Part shown: positions 29,980 through 41,828 of the stretch, one piece after another
Layout: every line of letters begins with the position of its first letter
How positions within the stretch are numbered: position 1 is the first letter of the stretch
Assembly (NCBI GenBank): GCA_051294375.1
Contig: CM119265.1
Location: forward strand, 20,120,966 to 20,184,965
Direction of reading: 5' to 3'
Source of the DNA: Paraspadella gotoi
Taxonomy: Eukaryota > Chaetognatha
Length of the DNA: 64,000 nt
Program-made: the position numbers and the translations under genes
Notes under the pieces: model-generated
What the model saw: only the letters and a program-made list of their open reading frames with translations
The model's database searches: none
What the model was told of the DNA's origin: nothing

Positions 29980-32334
29980 TCATCGTCTTTTCACATTTTT
30001 GAGCAAAATCAAGAGAAGAATCGTCAAAAACACCGTTCCAAGTCCCTGAAGCCCCGAGATCAAACCCAAATATCTCTCTCTGAAAGCCGCGTTGTCGTAA
30101 ACCTTGCAGGCCCCTCTGGCTCCCTCTTTCCCCGTCCATTTGAGACAGGTCGAGTCGATGACGGCGCCGAAATAAACTGGCGCTGGCATCCATCCAAGGG
30201 TGCGCATGACAAGAAACTGTAGGCCGATGGCGAAACTCTTGTCCTCCTGCGGCACAGAGCGCAGCAGAACTGTGTAGATCGGCGACTGCACCATCGAGCA
30301 GACGAAAAGTAAGCAGCAGTTGATAGCCAGCGAAGTCCAGAAAGTGTCGGGGCAGAGTGATGGGCAGGCTCCCGCCGTTACGGTGGCGTTAGCGTCTTTG
30401 TTCGGAAGGCATGTGCAGTTAAGGAAAGTTTCGACGTCGAAATCGGCGGAAAACTCGGCGTTCTCGCAGCCAGCGCGGCAGGGTGTCCAATACTCAATGC
30501 CCGTAGCGCAGACCGGCTCGTAGCGGCTTTCCAAGCCGTCGCAGTGACAACGGTCCAAACAAGCCGGATCGGTGACATTAACGTTAACGCCGTCAATGGA
30601 ACGAGTGTCGCAGCCAATAAAGATAAGCGGCACGCCGATGACCAGAGTGAGAATTGATAGAAAGACGGAGGTTGCTGTGGCTGCCGATAGACTCAATTTC
30701 CAGCGCCGCATCACCCACCCGCCCAATAGAACACCGACAATGCCGAACGGCATCTGAACGGCACCAACGTAAAAACTGGCCGTGGAGGCGGTGACGCCGA
30801 ACTGCGTCTGAAAATACTTGGGAAGGAAAATGGCGAATCCAGCGGAAATGGCGTAGAGCGTGGCGTAAGCGAGAATGAGGGAGAGGAAAGCCCCGTTGGA
30901 AAGGAGGCGGATGGCGACCACGACAAAGTCTTTGAGATAGAACCAAAAATTGGCGTGCGGCTCCAGGACAGCCATGGTATCGCGAGAGTCGGCGGATCGA
31001 GCAGCGACTGGTAAAGCCGCCGAAACCTCTTCGTTTTCGTTACCCTGGTTTCCGTTTCTCAACAAATCACCGCCTTGCGAATTATCATCGTCGCTCCCTT
31101 CTCTACCGTTCAGTTCCAACCTGGACGAAACTCGATTCGAGGCAGTCTGATCCCCTTCCTCGTCTTCCTCTCTTCTCATTCTTCCAGGAAAGAACCAGAA
31201 GGGGAGGTGGACGATGCCCAAAAAGCCGGAAGCGAGAAGGAAACCGAGCCACCAGGCGCCGATCCATCCGGGGTCCCCGGGTACGAGGCCGGGGTCAGGG
31301 GCGCGATCGAAGTCGATGTAAAGCGTCGTTGTGGCGGAACCGAGGACGTAACCTATAGCTGGGCCCACAAGAGAGATGGCCAGGAGAACGCCGAGGTAGA
31401 GGGGCGCCTTAGCTCGAGAGGCGTGGTCGTCCATGTAACTGAAACCTAAGGTCGGGTGGTGAAAAATGGAGAAAAAAAATATTGTTTTATCTCATACCTT
31501 TTTTCATCTTTAATTCTTTTCCTTATAACAAAACCTCGAACCATAAGGCTGAATGGGTGCTGCGCCTGCGCCCACAAAAACCCTAGCGATGAACATGAGG
31601 CGCCAGACGCGGCTCCTTTCCACCACTCGCTCTGGGGTTTCCTCAAGGCCGAGGTCGACGTCGGTGTCGATATTCGCGTTGCCGTCGCAGAGATCGAAGT
31701 CGCTCGAGTTAGACGAGATGGACCGAGAGGGGGCGTCGGGGACGTGCGGCGGGTACATCCAATGAGGAACGGATAGAAGGAAGCCACCTAAGATAACAAG
31801 GAGAACGCCAAAGGCGATGGCTCGTGGCCGATGAACGCGGGAACCAAAGTAAGAAACGGGAAGGATAACCAGCAAATTCCCAATCTCGAAACCTGAGAGA
31901 CAAAATAAGATAAAAAGAAAAGGTGATTTAGGTCTAGTTGACTTTATCGATGGGGCGGACTGACCAGACGACATGATTCCCGCCGTCGTGGAGTCGATCT
32001 GAAACCGTTTCTCAATGGACGTTATGACGCTTTTTAAGTAGGAACCGAGGATGAGGTATGAAAGTTGAACCATTCCTTGACAAACGACGTAGAAAACCAC
32101 CGACTGAAAGGGCGACCAGGACAAACTCCGAGAACCACTAGAGACGATGGCCTCAGTCGACGCGGAACCGAACCCTGTGTCGCCGCTCCCTATCGTGGAG
32201 TAACTCTCTATGACTTCGTCGGGAGGTCCTGCGGCGCCATCGACCACGCCCTCGAATGCGCCACGGTCTGGGACGCCGACGGCGCCATCGGCGCTGATAG
32301 CGCCATTCGTTTTTTCATCGGAGGATCGTTGCAT
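29980..32334 (-). CDS. Organic anion transporter, SLCO/OATP family
   Basis: Three exons: 31965-32334, 31542-31892 and 29980-31445, all joins in phase 1, 728 aa. OATPs are 12-span plasma-membrane exchangers of bulky organic anions. Visible: an acidic cytoplasmic N-terminus; TM1 region FQSVVFYVVCQGMVQLSYLI; the family-like junction GAGAAPIQPYG-FSYMDDHA at the exon 2/3 join, which aligns with GDTPLFTLGxTYIDD-type OATP sequence and fixes the splice site; a large central cytoplasmic loop rich in Arg, Glu and Asn; then the Cys-rich extracellular Kazal-like loop (CLDRCHCDG, YEPVCATG, CRAGCENA, FLNCTCLPN) with NVT and NAT glycosylation sites. The C-terminal end is short and basic. The start is the ATG at 32,334 (MQRSSDE). 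Confidence 0.93.
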
Positions 32335-32615
32335 CTTCGAACTCAAAAAAGTTCGGCAGACAAAAAAGAGGTTATTGCGTAAGACTCATTCTTTCTGATT
32401 ACAGTCTGTACGCTGTAAATAAAATCAAAATAACTGTATAGAAAAAGAAAACGACATAAACGAAAGCTTATGATTGAGGATTTTCTGTTATATAACACTT
32501 CTGGAAAAACAGATCGGGGAATTATCCTTAACGTTCTACGCATGTACAACTAAAACCAAAAGAATTCTTTTAGCTAAAGGATTTCTTTGTGTTAGAGTGT
32601 TAAAGTGTTAAAGTG

Positions 32616-33769
32616 CTAGAGGACCGTGGTGAGTTTCTCGTTCAAATGAAGCTGCGTCTTGATGAGGTTCGACAAATAAGTGACCATGAGGAGGTCGTTC
32701 ATGTGCGCTGTGAGAAGAGTGTCCAGCTCCGTGGCGTCCATCTGAGGAACGGAGTTGGACAGTTCCAGCAGCATGCGGCCGATCTCAGGATCCGCCGGAC
32801 GCTGTCCGTTTATGACCTCTTCGACGTATTGCGTGACCTTAATAATTACATAATTACAAATATGTTATTATAGCTGCTGAAGTGAAGGAGCCGTAGTTAA
32901 CAAGTTCTAGTACTTTAGCCAATTGGCCCTCTATCTTTCCGCAGGCGTCGTCGATTTGATCGAGGTTCTGTGGGAGGGTGATCGGCTTTTTGGGCGTCAG
33001 CGTCGTCTTGTTGAGCAGCGCGAGTCCAACTTTCTCGGTCAAATCCGATTCGACCGAAACTTTAAGAGGAGAAAACAACGTGCCAACCGTTCGTCCCGCG
33101 ACGCCTTGAATGAGAAGGAAAAATATATATTTATTATATTCATAGTAGCTGCAACTACGCAAAATATGAGCAAGAGCAAGCTTTATTTTATTTAAATATT
33201 TAATTAAATTGACCATCTGCAAACAAAGTTATTAATAAATTTCCTCACCACAAGCGGTGCTCTGGTAAGCCTTTAGACCCATGTGGTTTCCTTTCAGAGT
33301 GGTATCGAGGGTAAGGTGAACGGGGTTCTTGGCCTCTCGGGAGTAGTACTCGTGAATAAGGACCGAATGTTCTGTTACGTCTGCGCCCGTAGCATACCAT
33401 CCCACGATCACTTCGTTGGGTTGGACCTGAAAGTATTTAAATTTTTTAATTTAAATTAGAATTCTGCTTTTCTTACCTGTCTGTCTGTCTGTGTATCTGT
33501 CAGTCTTTATCTCTTTCACTCTCTCTTTCTAACACCTTTTTGTGAAGGTCAAACATATTCTTGGCAAACTCCATGTCGACGGCGACCTCGTCTTCGCTCT
33601 CGTTATGTGGCACTGCGAAACAGTTGGTGATTTCGACGTGAAGGCCTCCCTTCTCCACGCTGCCGAGAAGAGTGCCGATGACGCGCCGGGCGTCCTCAGG
33701 CCGCCGCTCGAAAGCGTCCACGATACTGAACAGCACCGTCGGGTGAACGATAACATTGGGAACCAGCAT
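32616..33769 (-). CDS. EIF3F: Translation initiation factor eIF3 subunit F (MPN domain)
   Basis: Four exons: 33536-33769, 33249-33426, 32902-33104 and 32616-32837, 278 aa. Human eIF3f is 357 aa with an extra Pro/Ala-rich N-terminus absent here. The MPN domain is clear: [32 protein letters not shown], the near-invariant [40 protein letters not shown] and the C-terminal [20 protein letters not shown]. The JAMM zinc ligands (HxH) are not present, as in other eIF3f proteins. The first intron contains a CTGT tetranucleotide run, and the third intron is about 64 bp. Confidence 0.95.
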
Positions 33770-34047
33770 GATGTGAATGAGGAATAGTTTAAGAAACTAA
33801 GTTAAATCTAAGAAATTGATAATTCCTCATAAAAGTAAAATAGTAAAGTAATTAATGCTCGTGATTGCAGTATAACTGGGAACAACAATAACAACAATAC
33901 CTAAGTATTTTTTTTAAAAAGGCGGCTACAATGAGTACAAAACGTAACTGTTTAAAAGCGGTGCGGATTAATTTTTAGTCATAATAATCCATAATCCATA
34001 TTCCATAACAAAATCAAAAAAATAGACAACCGAAATAGAAGGTCCGG

Positions 34048-34911
34048 TTACCACACAAAGGGAACAAGAACGGCTGTGCTGTCTCTGTACGATATGTAGG
34101 CTGGATCATTTCCCCATCTCTTTTCGGCCATTCTTTCCAAAATGGGAATGCCGGAAAGTCTGGTTATGAGCGCTCCCACAAAAATGGGCGAGAGGACGCT
34201 GAGATATTCGACGCCGCTCATCGCCGACGAAGCCGTAAGCCAAATGCCGAACCAGGAAACGATCTCGCCAAAGTAGTTGGGATGCCGCGATATGGACCAA
34301 AGGCCGGTGGAGACAAAGCGGCCCGCGTTGTCGGGATTCGCACGAAAGGCCGTCTTTTGCTGGTCGGCGGCGACTTCGAAGACGAAACCGAAGACCCACA
34401 CCGCCCATCCGAGATAGTCACGCCAACCGATAGGCGGGTCAGATTTCCGCTTGAAGTTTAGGATGAGAGTCGGGAGGAGGGTAACAAATACCCAGACACC
34501 CTGAATGGTCCAGTAGATGAAAAAGCGTTGGGGGTCGTGCTTGACTTTTTCGAAGCGCTTGTCCTCGCCGGCCTTCATAACACGGAGGAAGAGAAAGGAA
34601 CCGAGACGAAGCGCCCACGCGCTCACCTGGAATAGGAAATGTTAATGAGTAAAATTTAATAGCGAAGAGAGAAAACAATTATATTTTAAATATAAGTCCA
34701 AATACAAAAATTAATTTACCATTCCTGAAGCGACGAGTTTCCTTAAAGAACCGCGACCGCCGATATTGTGACTTATGTAAGTGATTAACAAAAACGTAAT
34801 GGATCCGGTGAGGTCGTAAAATTGCTCGGTGTGCAAGGCAGAACTGACGCCCCACATCACCCACTGAATGCCGAAATCGACGGCCGCCACCTTCAACATA
34901 GAATGCCACAT
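34048..34911 (-). CDS. DUF1295 / steroid 5-alpha-reductase-like membrane protein
   Basis: Two exons, 34720-34911 and 34048-34626, phase 0, 256 aa. Several hydrophobic spans are visible (ITFLLITYIS, WVFVTLLPTLIL, YLGWAVWVFGFVFEV, YLSVLSPIFVGALI). The signature of the family is GLWSISRHPNYFGEIVSWFGIW, with RHPNYFGE typical of the isoprenylcysteine methyltransferase / 5-alpha-reductase C-terminal fold, preceded by ADQQKTAFRANPDN. DUF1295 members are presumed NADPH-dependent membrane enzymes acting on lipids or steroids; the substrate is unknown. A TTTTCAG lies 34 nt before the ATG on the minus strand and could be a 5' UTR or trans-splice acceptor. Confidence 0.88.
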
Positions 34912-35124
34912 TGCCGCAGATTTTCACCACTTGCTTACAGACCTGAAAATAGTCAAAAACGAACGACGATTCGAATAATTATACATTCTCACATTCATTC
35001 GAACGGTTTAATGAAGAAAACGGAGTCGTGGCTGAAGAGAACGAAAGAACAAAACAACTATTCAAGATGAACGGAGAAATGAAGGAACAAAGTTTTTAAT
35101 GTTAACAAAACAATTTCATTCGTT

Positions 35125-35652
35125 TCAAAGCGGTAAAGGCAACTCTTTGATTCGGCCATGACAGTCGTCGAAGAGTTCCTTGAGATCGCCGTCGGCAGGA
35201 GACTTGATCAGCGCCATGCAAGATGGTCTTTTAGAACCCAGCGCCTCGCCAAGCTCCTGTTTGGCGGGAGTGAAGCAATAAGGAATTCGACGCTCCTCGC
35301 AGACGACAGGGACGTGGGTTATGACATCGATGGGTGACACGTCCCCGGCCAGAACCACCAATCCTGTCTCCCCCTTGCGTATGAACTTCATCACTTCGCG
35401 GACACCACGTCGGACAGTTCCTTTTTCCTTGGAAGACTTTCGTAAAAGCTTGTAGAGCTTTTTGGTAAGCTTCTTGCTAGCCAGAGGCTTCGAGATGGGG
35501 GAGAGAAAACGGAGGAGCTCGTCGTACTTGTCGACGGGTTCCGTCTTTATCGTCGCTATTCCGTTTGGACTCATTTCCGTAGATTTTCTCTTCTTTTTGT
35601 TTTTGTCTTTAGACGGGGTCGCGTTAGTGGAGTTGGAGAGAGTGTCCACCAT
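35125..35652 (-). CDS. NHP2: H/ACA ribonucleoprotein subunit NHP2
   Basis: Single exon, 175 aa (human 153; the difference is a longer Lys/Ser N-terminus). NHP2 binds H/ACA guide RNAs in box H/ACA RNPs and telomerase. The L7Ae fold is plain: KLYKLLRKSSKEKGTVRRGV, then EVMKFIRKGETGLVVLAGDV, SPIDVITHVPVVCEE and IPYCFTPAKQELGEALGSKR. It ends in CHGRIKELPLPL. It lies 137 bp below HDHD3 and 213 bp above the DUF1295 gene. Confidence 0.95.
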   Translation of the reverse strand: MVDTLSNSTNATPSKDKNKKKRKSTEMSPNGIATIKTEPVDKYDELLRFLSPISKPLASKKLTKKLYKLLRKSSKEKGTVRRGVREVMKFIRKGETGLVVLAGDVSPIDVITHVPVVCEERRIPYCFTPAKQELGEALGSKRPSCMALIKSPADGDLKELFDDCHGRIKELPLPL

Positions 35653-35789
35653 TTTGAGAAAAAAAATTACCGTCCAAATTTTGAACTAAATTTTTGGAAA
35701 TAAAAAGGGCAATAAATATTAAGAGACGATAAAAAAAGGAATTTAAGGAACTCGGTTGTCTTTGACCCAGTTCATCGACTAAATGGTCG

Positions 35790-36587
35790 TCATAAATCAT
35801 CCGCTTTCGTCCTAAACGTCCTTTGCATCATCGCCGACAACTCTTCGAGATCCCGACTCACGAACCCGGCGAATCCCGCTGCTTTCGCCTCCTCCTCGGT
35901 CAGTCTCACGCGGTGATCGACGAGATAGGCGTGCATGCCTCGCCTTTTGGCCGCCGCAAAGTCTTTCACGACGTCGTCGCCGACGTGTACCGCCTCGGTC
36001 GGATCGGCGCCGAACGGCCGCAGAGCCGCGTCAAACATACGGGGGTCGGGCTTCTCGAACCCGGTCTCGTGCGAAGTCAGGACGAGATCGAAGGCACCGC
36101 CAATGCCGAGAGAGTCGAGAATGCCGCGGAGTCGGTCGTCGCTGTTGGAAACGACGACGAGACCGATGCCGGCGGCCTTGAGGCCCACGAGGAGGGCGTC
36201 GGCGTGGGGGAAGACCTCCCACTCGAAGGAATCGTAGAGGTGATCGGCGATTTGGTCGAGCATCGCTTCGTCGGCAGCTGCGAATGTCTTATATTCCCGT
36301 GATCCTTCGATCAGAGTCTTCTTGACCACCTCGCCCCACCACCGTCGCCCGTCGAGGCCTTCCTGGCGACCGTAAAGCGGATATCGCTTCCGCTGCGCGC
36401 CGAGTTGCGCGACGAAGGCGCGCTGTAGAGAGACGGCGTCGAGGCGCCACCCCGCCAAACGGAGGGCCGCGGTGGCGTATTGAGATCCCACGCTACCGCC
36501 CGACGGTTTGATCAAGGTGTTAGTCACATCAAAAGTAGCCACAGACAAAAAACAAACACCGCGCAAAGCAAAGGCGCCTTTCGGCAT
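35790..36587 (-). CDS. HDHD3: HAD-superfamily hydrolase, HDHD3-like
   Basis: Single exon, 265 aa (human 251). Motif I is FDVTNTL with nucleophile Asp20 but Thr at the +2 position, where most HAD phosphatases have Asp; human HDHD3 has DVK there, so the loss is a family feature. Motif II is VVVSNSDD, motif III is the Lys in GFEKPDPRMF, motif IV is HVGDDVVKDFAAAKRRGM. The cap contains YPLYGRQEGLDGRRWW, close to the human NYGLSHGLTSRQWW. The +2 Asp is usually the general acid for phosphatases, so catalytic activity is doubtful. The coding sequence is strongly GC-rich, unlike the flanks. Confidence 0.9.
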   Translation of the reverse strand: MPKGAFALRGVCFLSVATFDVTNTLIKPSGGSVGSQYATAALRLAGWRLDAVSLQRAFVAQLGAQRKRYPLYGRQEGLDGRRWWGEVVKKTLIEGSREYKTFAAADEAMLDQIADHLYDSFEWEVFPHADALLVGLKAAGIGLVVVSNSDDRLRGILDSLGIGGAFDLVLTSHETGFEKPDPRMFDAALRPFGADPTEAVHVGDDVVKDFAAAKRRGMHAYLVDHRVRLTEEEAKAAGFAGFVSRDLEELSAMMQRTFRTKADDL

Positions 36588-37022
36588 TTGAGATCAGGGT
36601 TTTGATTCAAGAAAAGATGGGCTGAATTTTACTTTCGCCTCCCTAACTCCGGTCGGCGAAAGTAAAAGTAACCCGGTATTGGCTTAGGTATGTAATTACT
36701 TTGATAACTTTCGAATTTTAGGTAAAGTTTTGTCGGTTGCTATTTTTATGAGGCGAGACAATAGATATTTTGACTTTATGTTTCCACTAAGTCTACACCT
36801 TTCTAAAAAAATTTTAGAGGATTCATAATTTAAATGATATATTATATACTTTTTAACAAATGAAAATAATACGAAAATGCAATACAGTAATCTGAAATGA
36901 CGGCCTAAATAAAAATTAGGACCACTGTCAGCCTGGAAAAAGAAAGTGTGGATTTATAAATTAAAGAAATGCCAAAAAATGTTTCTCGAGCAGACAACAA
37001 AAAACAAAGGTTTTTCTCCTTT
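36588..37022. other. MED17 to HDHD3 spacer
   Basis: 435 bp. Nothing beyond AT-rich sequence and a short GC patch (36,600-36,680) next to the HDHD3 start, probably its promoter. Confidence 0.6.
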
Positions 37023-40000
37023 TCAAGCCACATCGCCCGCATTGGCGGCGGGTAGAGAGAAATGGGTTTTGGTCAAACAACCAAGCAACATTTCCATCTT
37101 GGACATAAAGTTTTGCCCCTCTATCCTCTTCCAATCCACTTCCTCGTATTCCCTCGCCAAAACCTCCCAGTCCTTGTCGAACAACCGCTCCTCCTCCTCC
37201 TCCTCCTTCACTTCCACCTTTTTCCTTGGATCGTCCGTTCGTTTAACGAAGACTCGGGGTCCCTGACGAGAGTCGACTCTGAACAGAAAAGGATTCCAAT
37301 GGTTATATTGATATTACGCAAACCAATTTCTTTAATACTAAACCTAAATCTACGATTATTCAAATATAAACGTGAGTTAAGACTCGCCTCACGGCGACGA
37401 GGGCAGTGGAGCAAGGAGAAGCGAGAATGGTGGAGGATACGTGACCCCTTGGGTCCATAGGACCGGCGCCGAGATTAAGATTTCCCGAGACGGGATGCCA
37501 GTGAAGGTTTTTACAAAACGACTGGACTACGTGAGTGTGATGGAGACACATAAGGGTAAGCAAAACATCCTATTGGGAAATGTAATACGTACGTATTTAT
37601 CTTTACATTCATTACTTGATAGTTAAACTTTATAATACTTATCAATTTTTATACTCGGGGGGAAAAAAAAAATTGAAGCCATTTTTTTTTAAACTTCAAA
37701 GCTAAATTATATTACATTTAAAGCTTTTGATTTCCTCTCCGCCCCGAAAATCAGTGACAACCACCGAAAAACCCACCCTCAAATGATTGGGTTCCTGCGT
37801 GAGTCGAATGGCCCTGGAGTCGCGGCCGATCAGGGTCATGCTATCCGTCTCGACGTGCAGCACGGCGGGGGTCCGGTAAACCCAGTCGTAGCCTGAAGTC
37901 ATTATTAATATTTAACGTCAGTTTTTGGCGAAACGTCAGGGAAGAAAAATGATTATTAATGCGGAAAAAGTGAATCACTCTTTCGTGCGGTTTTCCCCGA
38001 AATCTATTCTCGTCCGGATGATAAAATTATTTTTCACGACCCGAGAAACCGAAAATTGCACCGAAAATGAGAGATGATTAAGTCTATTCTTTAATCGTAA
38101 ACGATAAATATAAAATTCGGTTTATTTCTTTGAAAAAATAAAAAAATAAAAAGTGAAATGAAAAACACAGGCAAAAATATGACACCTTGTAATCTTTTAA
38201 ACAATTTTATTAATTATTTACGTAGACAATATCTTGAAACTGACACAAACAAATAAGTTGTCAAAACTAACCTGCGGAAGTGATGCAAATACGACAGGTG
38301 GCGTGAAGGGGATGCGTAATGGCGGCCCAGTGGACCGTCATTTGGGGGTCAGGCATATCGACGACAAGGCGGTCGATCACGTCGGACGCTCGTTGACGGA
38401 GGACGGCGTGCTTGGCCTGAGCCACGATCGCCGACAAAAGGGTCTGATGAGTAAAAATGGTGGAAAGGGTGGACCGGTCCGCGGCCAGGGGGCCTAAGAG
38501 TCAAAGGGCAAAAAATGAGAAAAAGGGTTCTTTCTTCTTTCAAATTTATATAATTCACAAAATAAACTGACCGGCGAGTCGTCGTCTCTTGTTAGGTTGG
38601 ATGGTCGATGTAATTGGAATCACCGGAGCGTCCTGGTGCAAGGAATTATGATGATGCTCCCTCAGCAGCTGGTGCAAAGCGTGTTCCAACACTTGGTCGT
38701 GGGGCCCGTCGGCAGAACCGACCGTCTGCTGTTCGTCTGGAATTCAAAGGCATGGTTAAATTTCGTTAAATTCGTAATTCCGTTACTGGCAGACCTTGCG
38801 ATTTTGAGTGGGCATGACAAAGCGCGACGCAAAGCTGAATTCCAGGAAAAACATGACACAAAATTTGATTTTCACAGACGACGTGCGGGACGGCGGCGTC
38901 GGATTGGACGGCTTCGCGGGCGAGTTGGGAGAAGACCTAACAGATATTAAAGTTGAAGAACTATTAAAGTTAATAATAAATCAGCAAGTTTATATTTACT
39001 TGCCTCTTTGCAAAATAAAACGTTTTGCGCGATCTCTAGTTTTTGCTGCCAGTGTTGAGGCGGCGCCGAATCCGGAGGCAGTTGCGGTAACCGACACTTG
39101 GCCGTGATGAGAGGAGCGCCTTCTGGCGCAGAACGAATAAAGACTTGAAGATACGCAGAGCCTTGAAGGTCGACGGGGACGGAAACGCGGAGAGTCGACT
39201 TCCGGTTGGTCGCCGGGTCCATCGGCGCCGACGCCATTTCCTCTTCATCAGCTTTGGTCACTTCGAAAGCGCCCGCTTGCCGGAAGCGAGAACCCGTGGA
39301 GCTGGGAATAATAGGGGGTGGTATCAAGTTGAGGATCAGACGGAAGGAAAAGAGTTCTTGGGGTGTTTACCACGCAAAGGGAAGTCATATTGGTGTAGTA
39401 AACCACCCGAAGGCTATATAACGACGAAACACGAGAGTGAAGGATCATTAAATTAATCAAAGACTTCCTCAAGCTGTTTTTGAATGGGTTTGGTTATATT
39501 TAACTTTTCCCATGATTTCTATTCTTTGTGCCTTAAAAATGAAGCTAGAAGTTTTTGAATATTTTTTATTCTTCCGAAAAAAAACCGATGTATTCGACGC
39601 GAAAAATGATAGTCGATAAGGGGAACCCCGCTAAGAGTTTCACAAAAGCAATAAAATTTTACAATCGGGAGAAGTACAGAAGCTGAAGAAATAATGAAAG
39701 AGGCAATATGACAAATTGACAAGGATGAGGAAAGATAATTTCACAAATTAATCTGCTACAATAAGAAATATTTCAAAAGTAAGAATTTGAAGAGAGAAAA
39801 CATTTTTTTCTTAGATAAAATAAAAATTAGTTAAACTGTCGCCATGAATTTAAAAAAATCAAAAATCAAAATCAAAATCAAGTTTTTTTATACGTAATTT
39901 AGCCATGACTTTTTCTTGCTCTTACCGATAACTGAGATCACCGACGATCGTCTTTCCCGTTCGCTTGAGGCGCCAGTTTTGGCGCAAATGCAGGAGGTCT

Positions 40001-40956
40001 TCATGAAAATTAGCGTTCGTGGCGACGGAGCTTTGAGCGCCACCACTGTCCTGAAAAAAAAATGAAGAATAGGAAATTTTTGGCAGGGTTTCGCTGTGGT
40101 GACTAATGAGATAATGAAACATCCTTACGTTCAAAGTTCTACGGAGGCTCTCGGCACCGGTAATAATGATGTTGCTAGCGATCCCAAGGTTTTTCTTCTT
40201 CGTCAACATCTGAGGTATAGGCTTAGGTTCGATCGGCTCCGGCTGAACAGGCTCAAGTCGCATGTACCTTATAGTTTTAAAGTGAAAAAAATATTATATC
40301 ATTTGCATTATTAACCTACACCTAAGTGACGAAAATATAGAGTTATTTTTACTACATTATCCGTATTCTAAAACTAACTTTTCAATACCTTTTATCTTTG
40401 GCAAGGTGGATAACGTCCAAAAGAACGTTAACTTCTTGAAGAGAACTTCTAATTTTGTTCCTCACTTGTTCCCACGGCCAATGAGGTTGCGTAGCCGCCG
40501 CCTAAAAAAAAGAAGCAAAGATATATTACCCGCTAAAGATTGAAAGAACTTAAGATTTTAGAAGCCCAGGTACTTGAGCAATTTCTTTGGCGGTTTTTGC
40601 TTCCTCGGCGCTCTCGTCCGCGGCGGTTTTTTCCCCGCCCCCGTCACTTTCCCCGGCTTCGTCGTCTTCGTTGGGCTCGGACGCCGAACTTCCTGACGTT
40701 CGAACAGCGAAATAAGTATTTCTTCAGAAATGCTAATAGCTTCCTTTCTTTTCAAAATACGCTTTAATTTTTTCCTACCGACTATTTGATCAGAGAAGTC
40801 TATCCTTTGGGCCAACCGGCTAAGGTTGTCGGACATCGTTAGTGGCTGGACATAAATCTCTTGTCCGTCGAGCGTCACTTCGCGAATCATTGACTCCTGC
40901 GGCGCCTCAACGCAGATCGGCACCGATGGTACCGAGGCGTTGTTGGAGAGCGCCAT
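37023..40956 (-). CDS. MED17: Mediator complex subunit 17
   Basis: Twelve exons: 40779-40956, 40574-40692, 40389-40501, 40129-40267, 39926-40050, 39004-39301, 38795-38936, 38572-38736, 38272-38493, 37777-37892, 37388-37569 and 37023-37278; 684 aa (human 651). MED17 is a core head-module subunit needed for RNA polymerase II transcription. Matches along the whole length: [19 protein letters not shown] with [38 protein letters not shown] with [70 protein letters not shown], and [19 protein letters not shown]. Two introns appear to use GC donors (AAAGAG-GCAAGT at 39,003 and GTGAG-GCGAGT at 37,387); only these keep phase and homology. The acidic segment of exon 2 is read in a different frame from exon 1, showing that an intron really separates them. 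A poly-Glu run lies in exon 12. Confidence 0.93.
39862..39889. repeat. AAAATC microsatellite in a MED17 intron
   Basis: Four to five imperfect copies of AAAATC within the intron between exons 5 and 6. Confidence 0.75.
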
Positions 40957-41828
40957 TTTTCACAGATCCTTAGTTAATTACCTGAACAGTTCATGTATAC
41001 AAAGTGGATATCAAAAATAGATATTGTTCGAATAAAGAAATCAATCCCGAAAAAGAGAATAGAGATCGAAAAAGAAAAGACTAGATCGTCGTTTTGTTTT
41101 ATTAAGGCAATTTTATTTGTGGAATTTGTGAGACACGAAAATGATTTCAAAAAGGAAAGCATCGCTGGTTCTCTTTACAGACTGTATCACGACTTTATTA
41201 TCTTTACTTGAACTACTGGATATTTTGATTCACAGGAGCACGAATCCTAAAGAATAAAATGAATTTTGAAACTATTGATTTTGGAATCATAGTGTTTTAC
41301 ATTTATTTTATTAACAGATTTCCTAAAATCAGACAAAATACAGTTTATATTGTCTGAAATTCAATATAAATGCAAAAAGATTATAGTATATTTATAGTTT
41401 AAGTGCACTTATGCATTTCACCAATCCAAAAACTATCAAAAATATATCTCATCTCATACTAATTTATTAGATAAGAAATTACTTAAACTGAAAAAAAAAA
41501 CTATTTAGGGCAATTATTTAATTTATGATTTTAGTTTTAGTAACTTAATCACCAATTAGGGTAATCTACCCTTTATTAGCACTGGTCACCAGTCATACAG
41601 GTTTACTGTGCTGACCCTTGCTTCATGTGCATACCGCCCAAATCCAATGAAACTAATGTTAGGATCGCCCGACATCTCATTACAATATTAGAAGAAAAAA
41701 AAGCGGTTATTTTCTTAGTCTGATTTCAAAAAATCTGAGCTCATTAAAAGCTTTGTTCTTAATAAAAAGTATCTTCAATTTTCAAAAAAATATTTTTTTC
41801 ATTCTATCCCTCGCCCTTAAGTCCCACG
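40957..41828. other. ATP6AP2 to MED17 spacer
   Basis: 872 bp, AT-rich. Contains the palindromic word GGTCACC-like region near 41,584 and nothing coding. The plus-strand open frame at 40,993-41,211 is low-complexity Lys/Ile/Glu and is not believed. Confidence 0.6.

Noticed and set aside
40558-40778. Continuous reading of MED17 exon 1 to a stop at 40,558 (basic [12 protein letters not shown] tail)
   Set aside because: Splicing at 40,778 and 40,693 restores the acidic frame and the match to other MED17 proteins; the basic tail is an out-of-frame reading.
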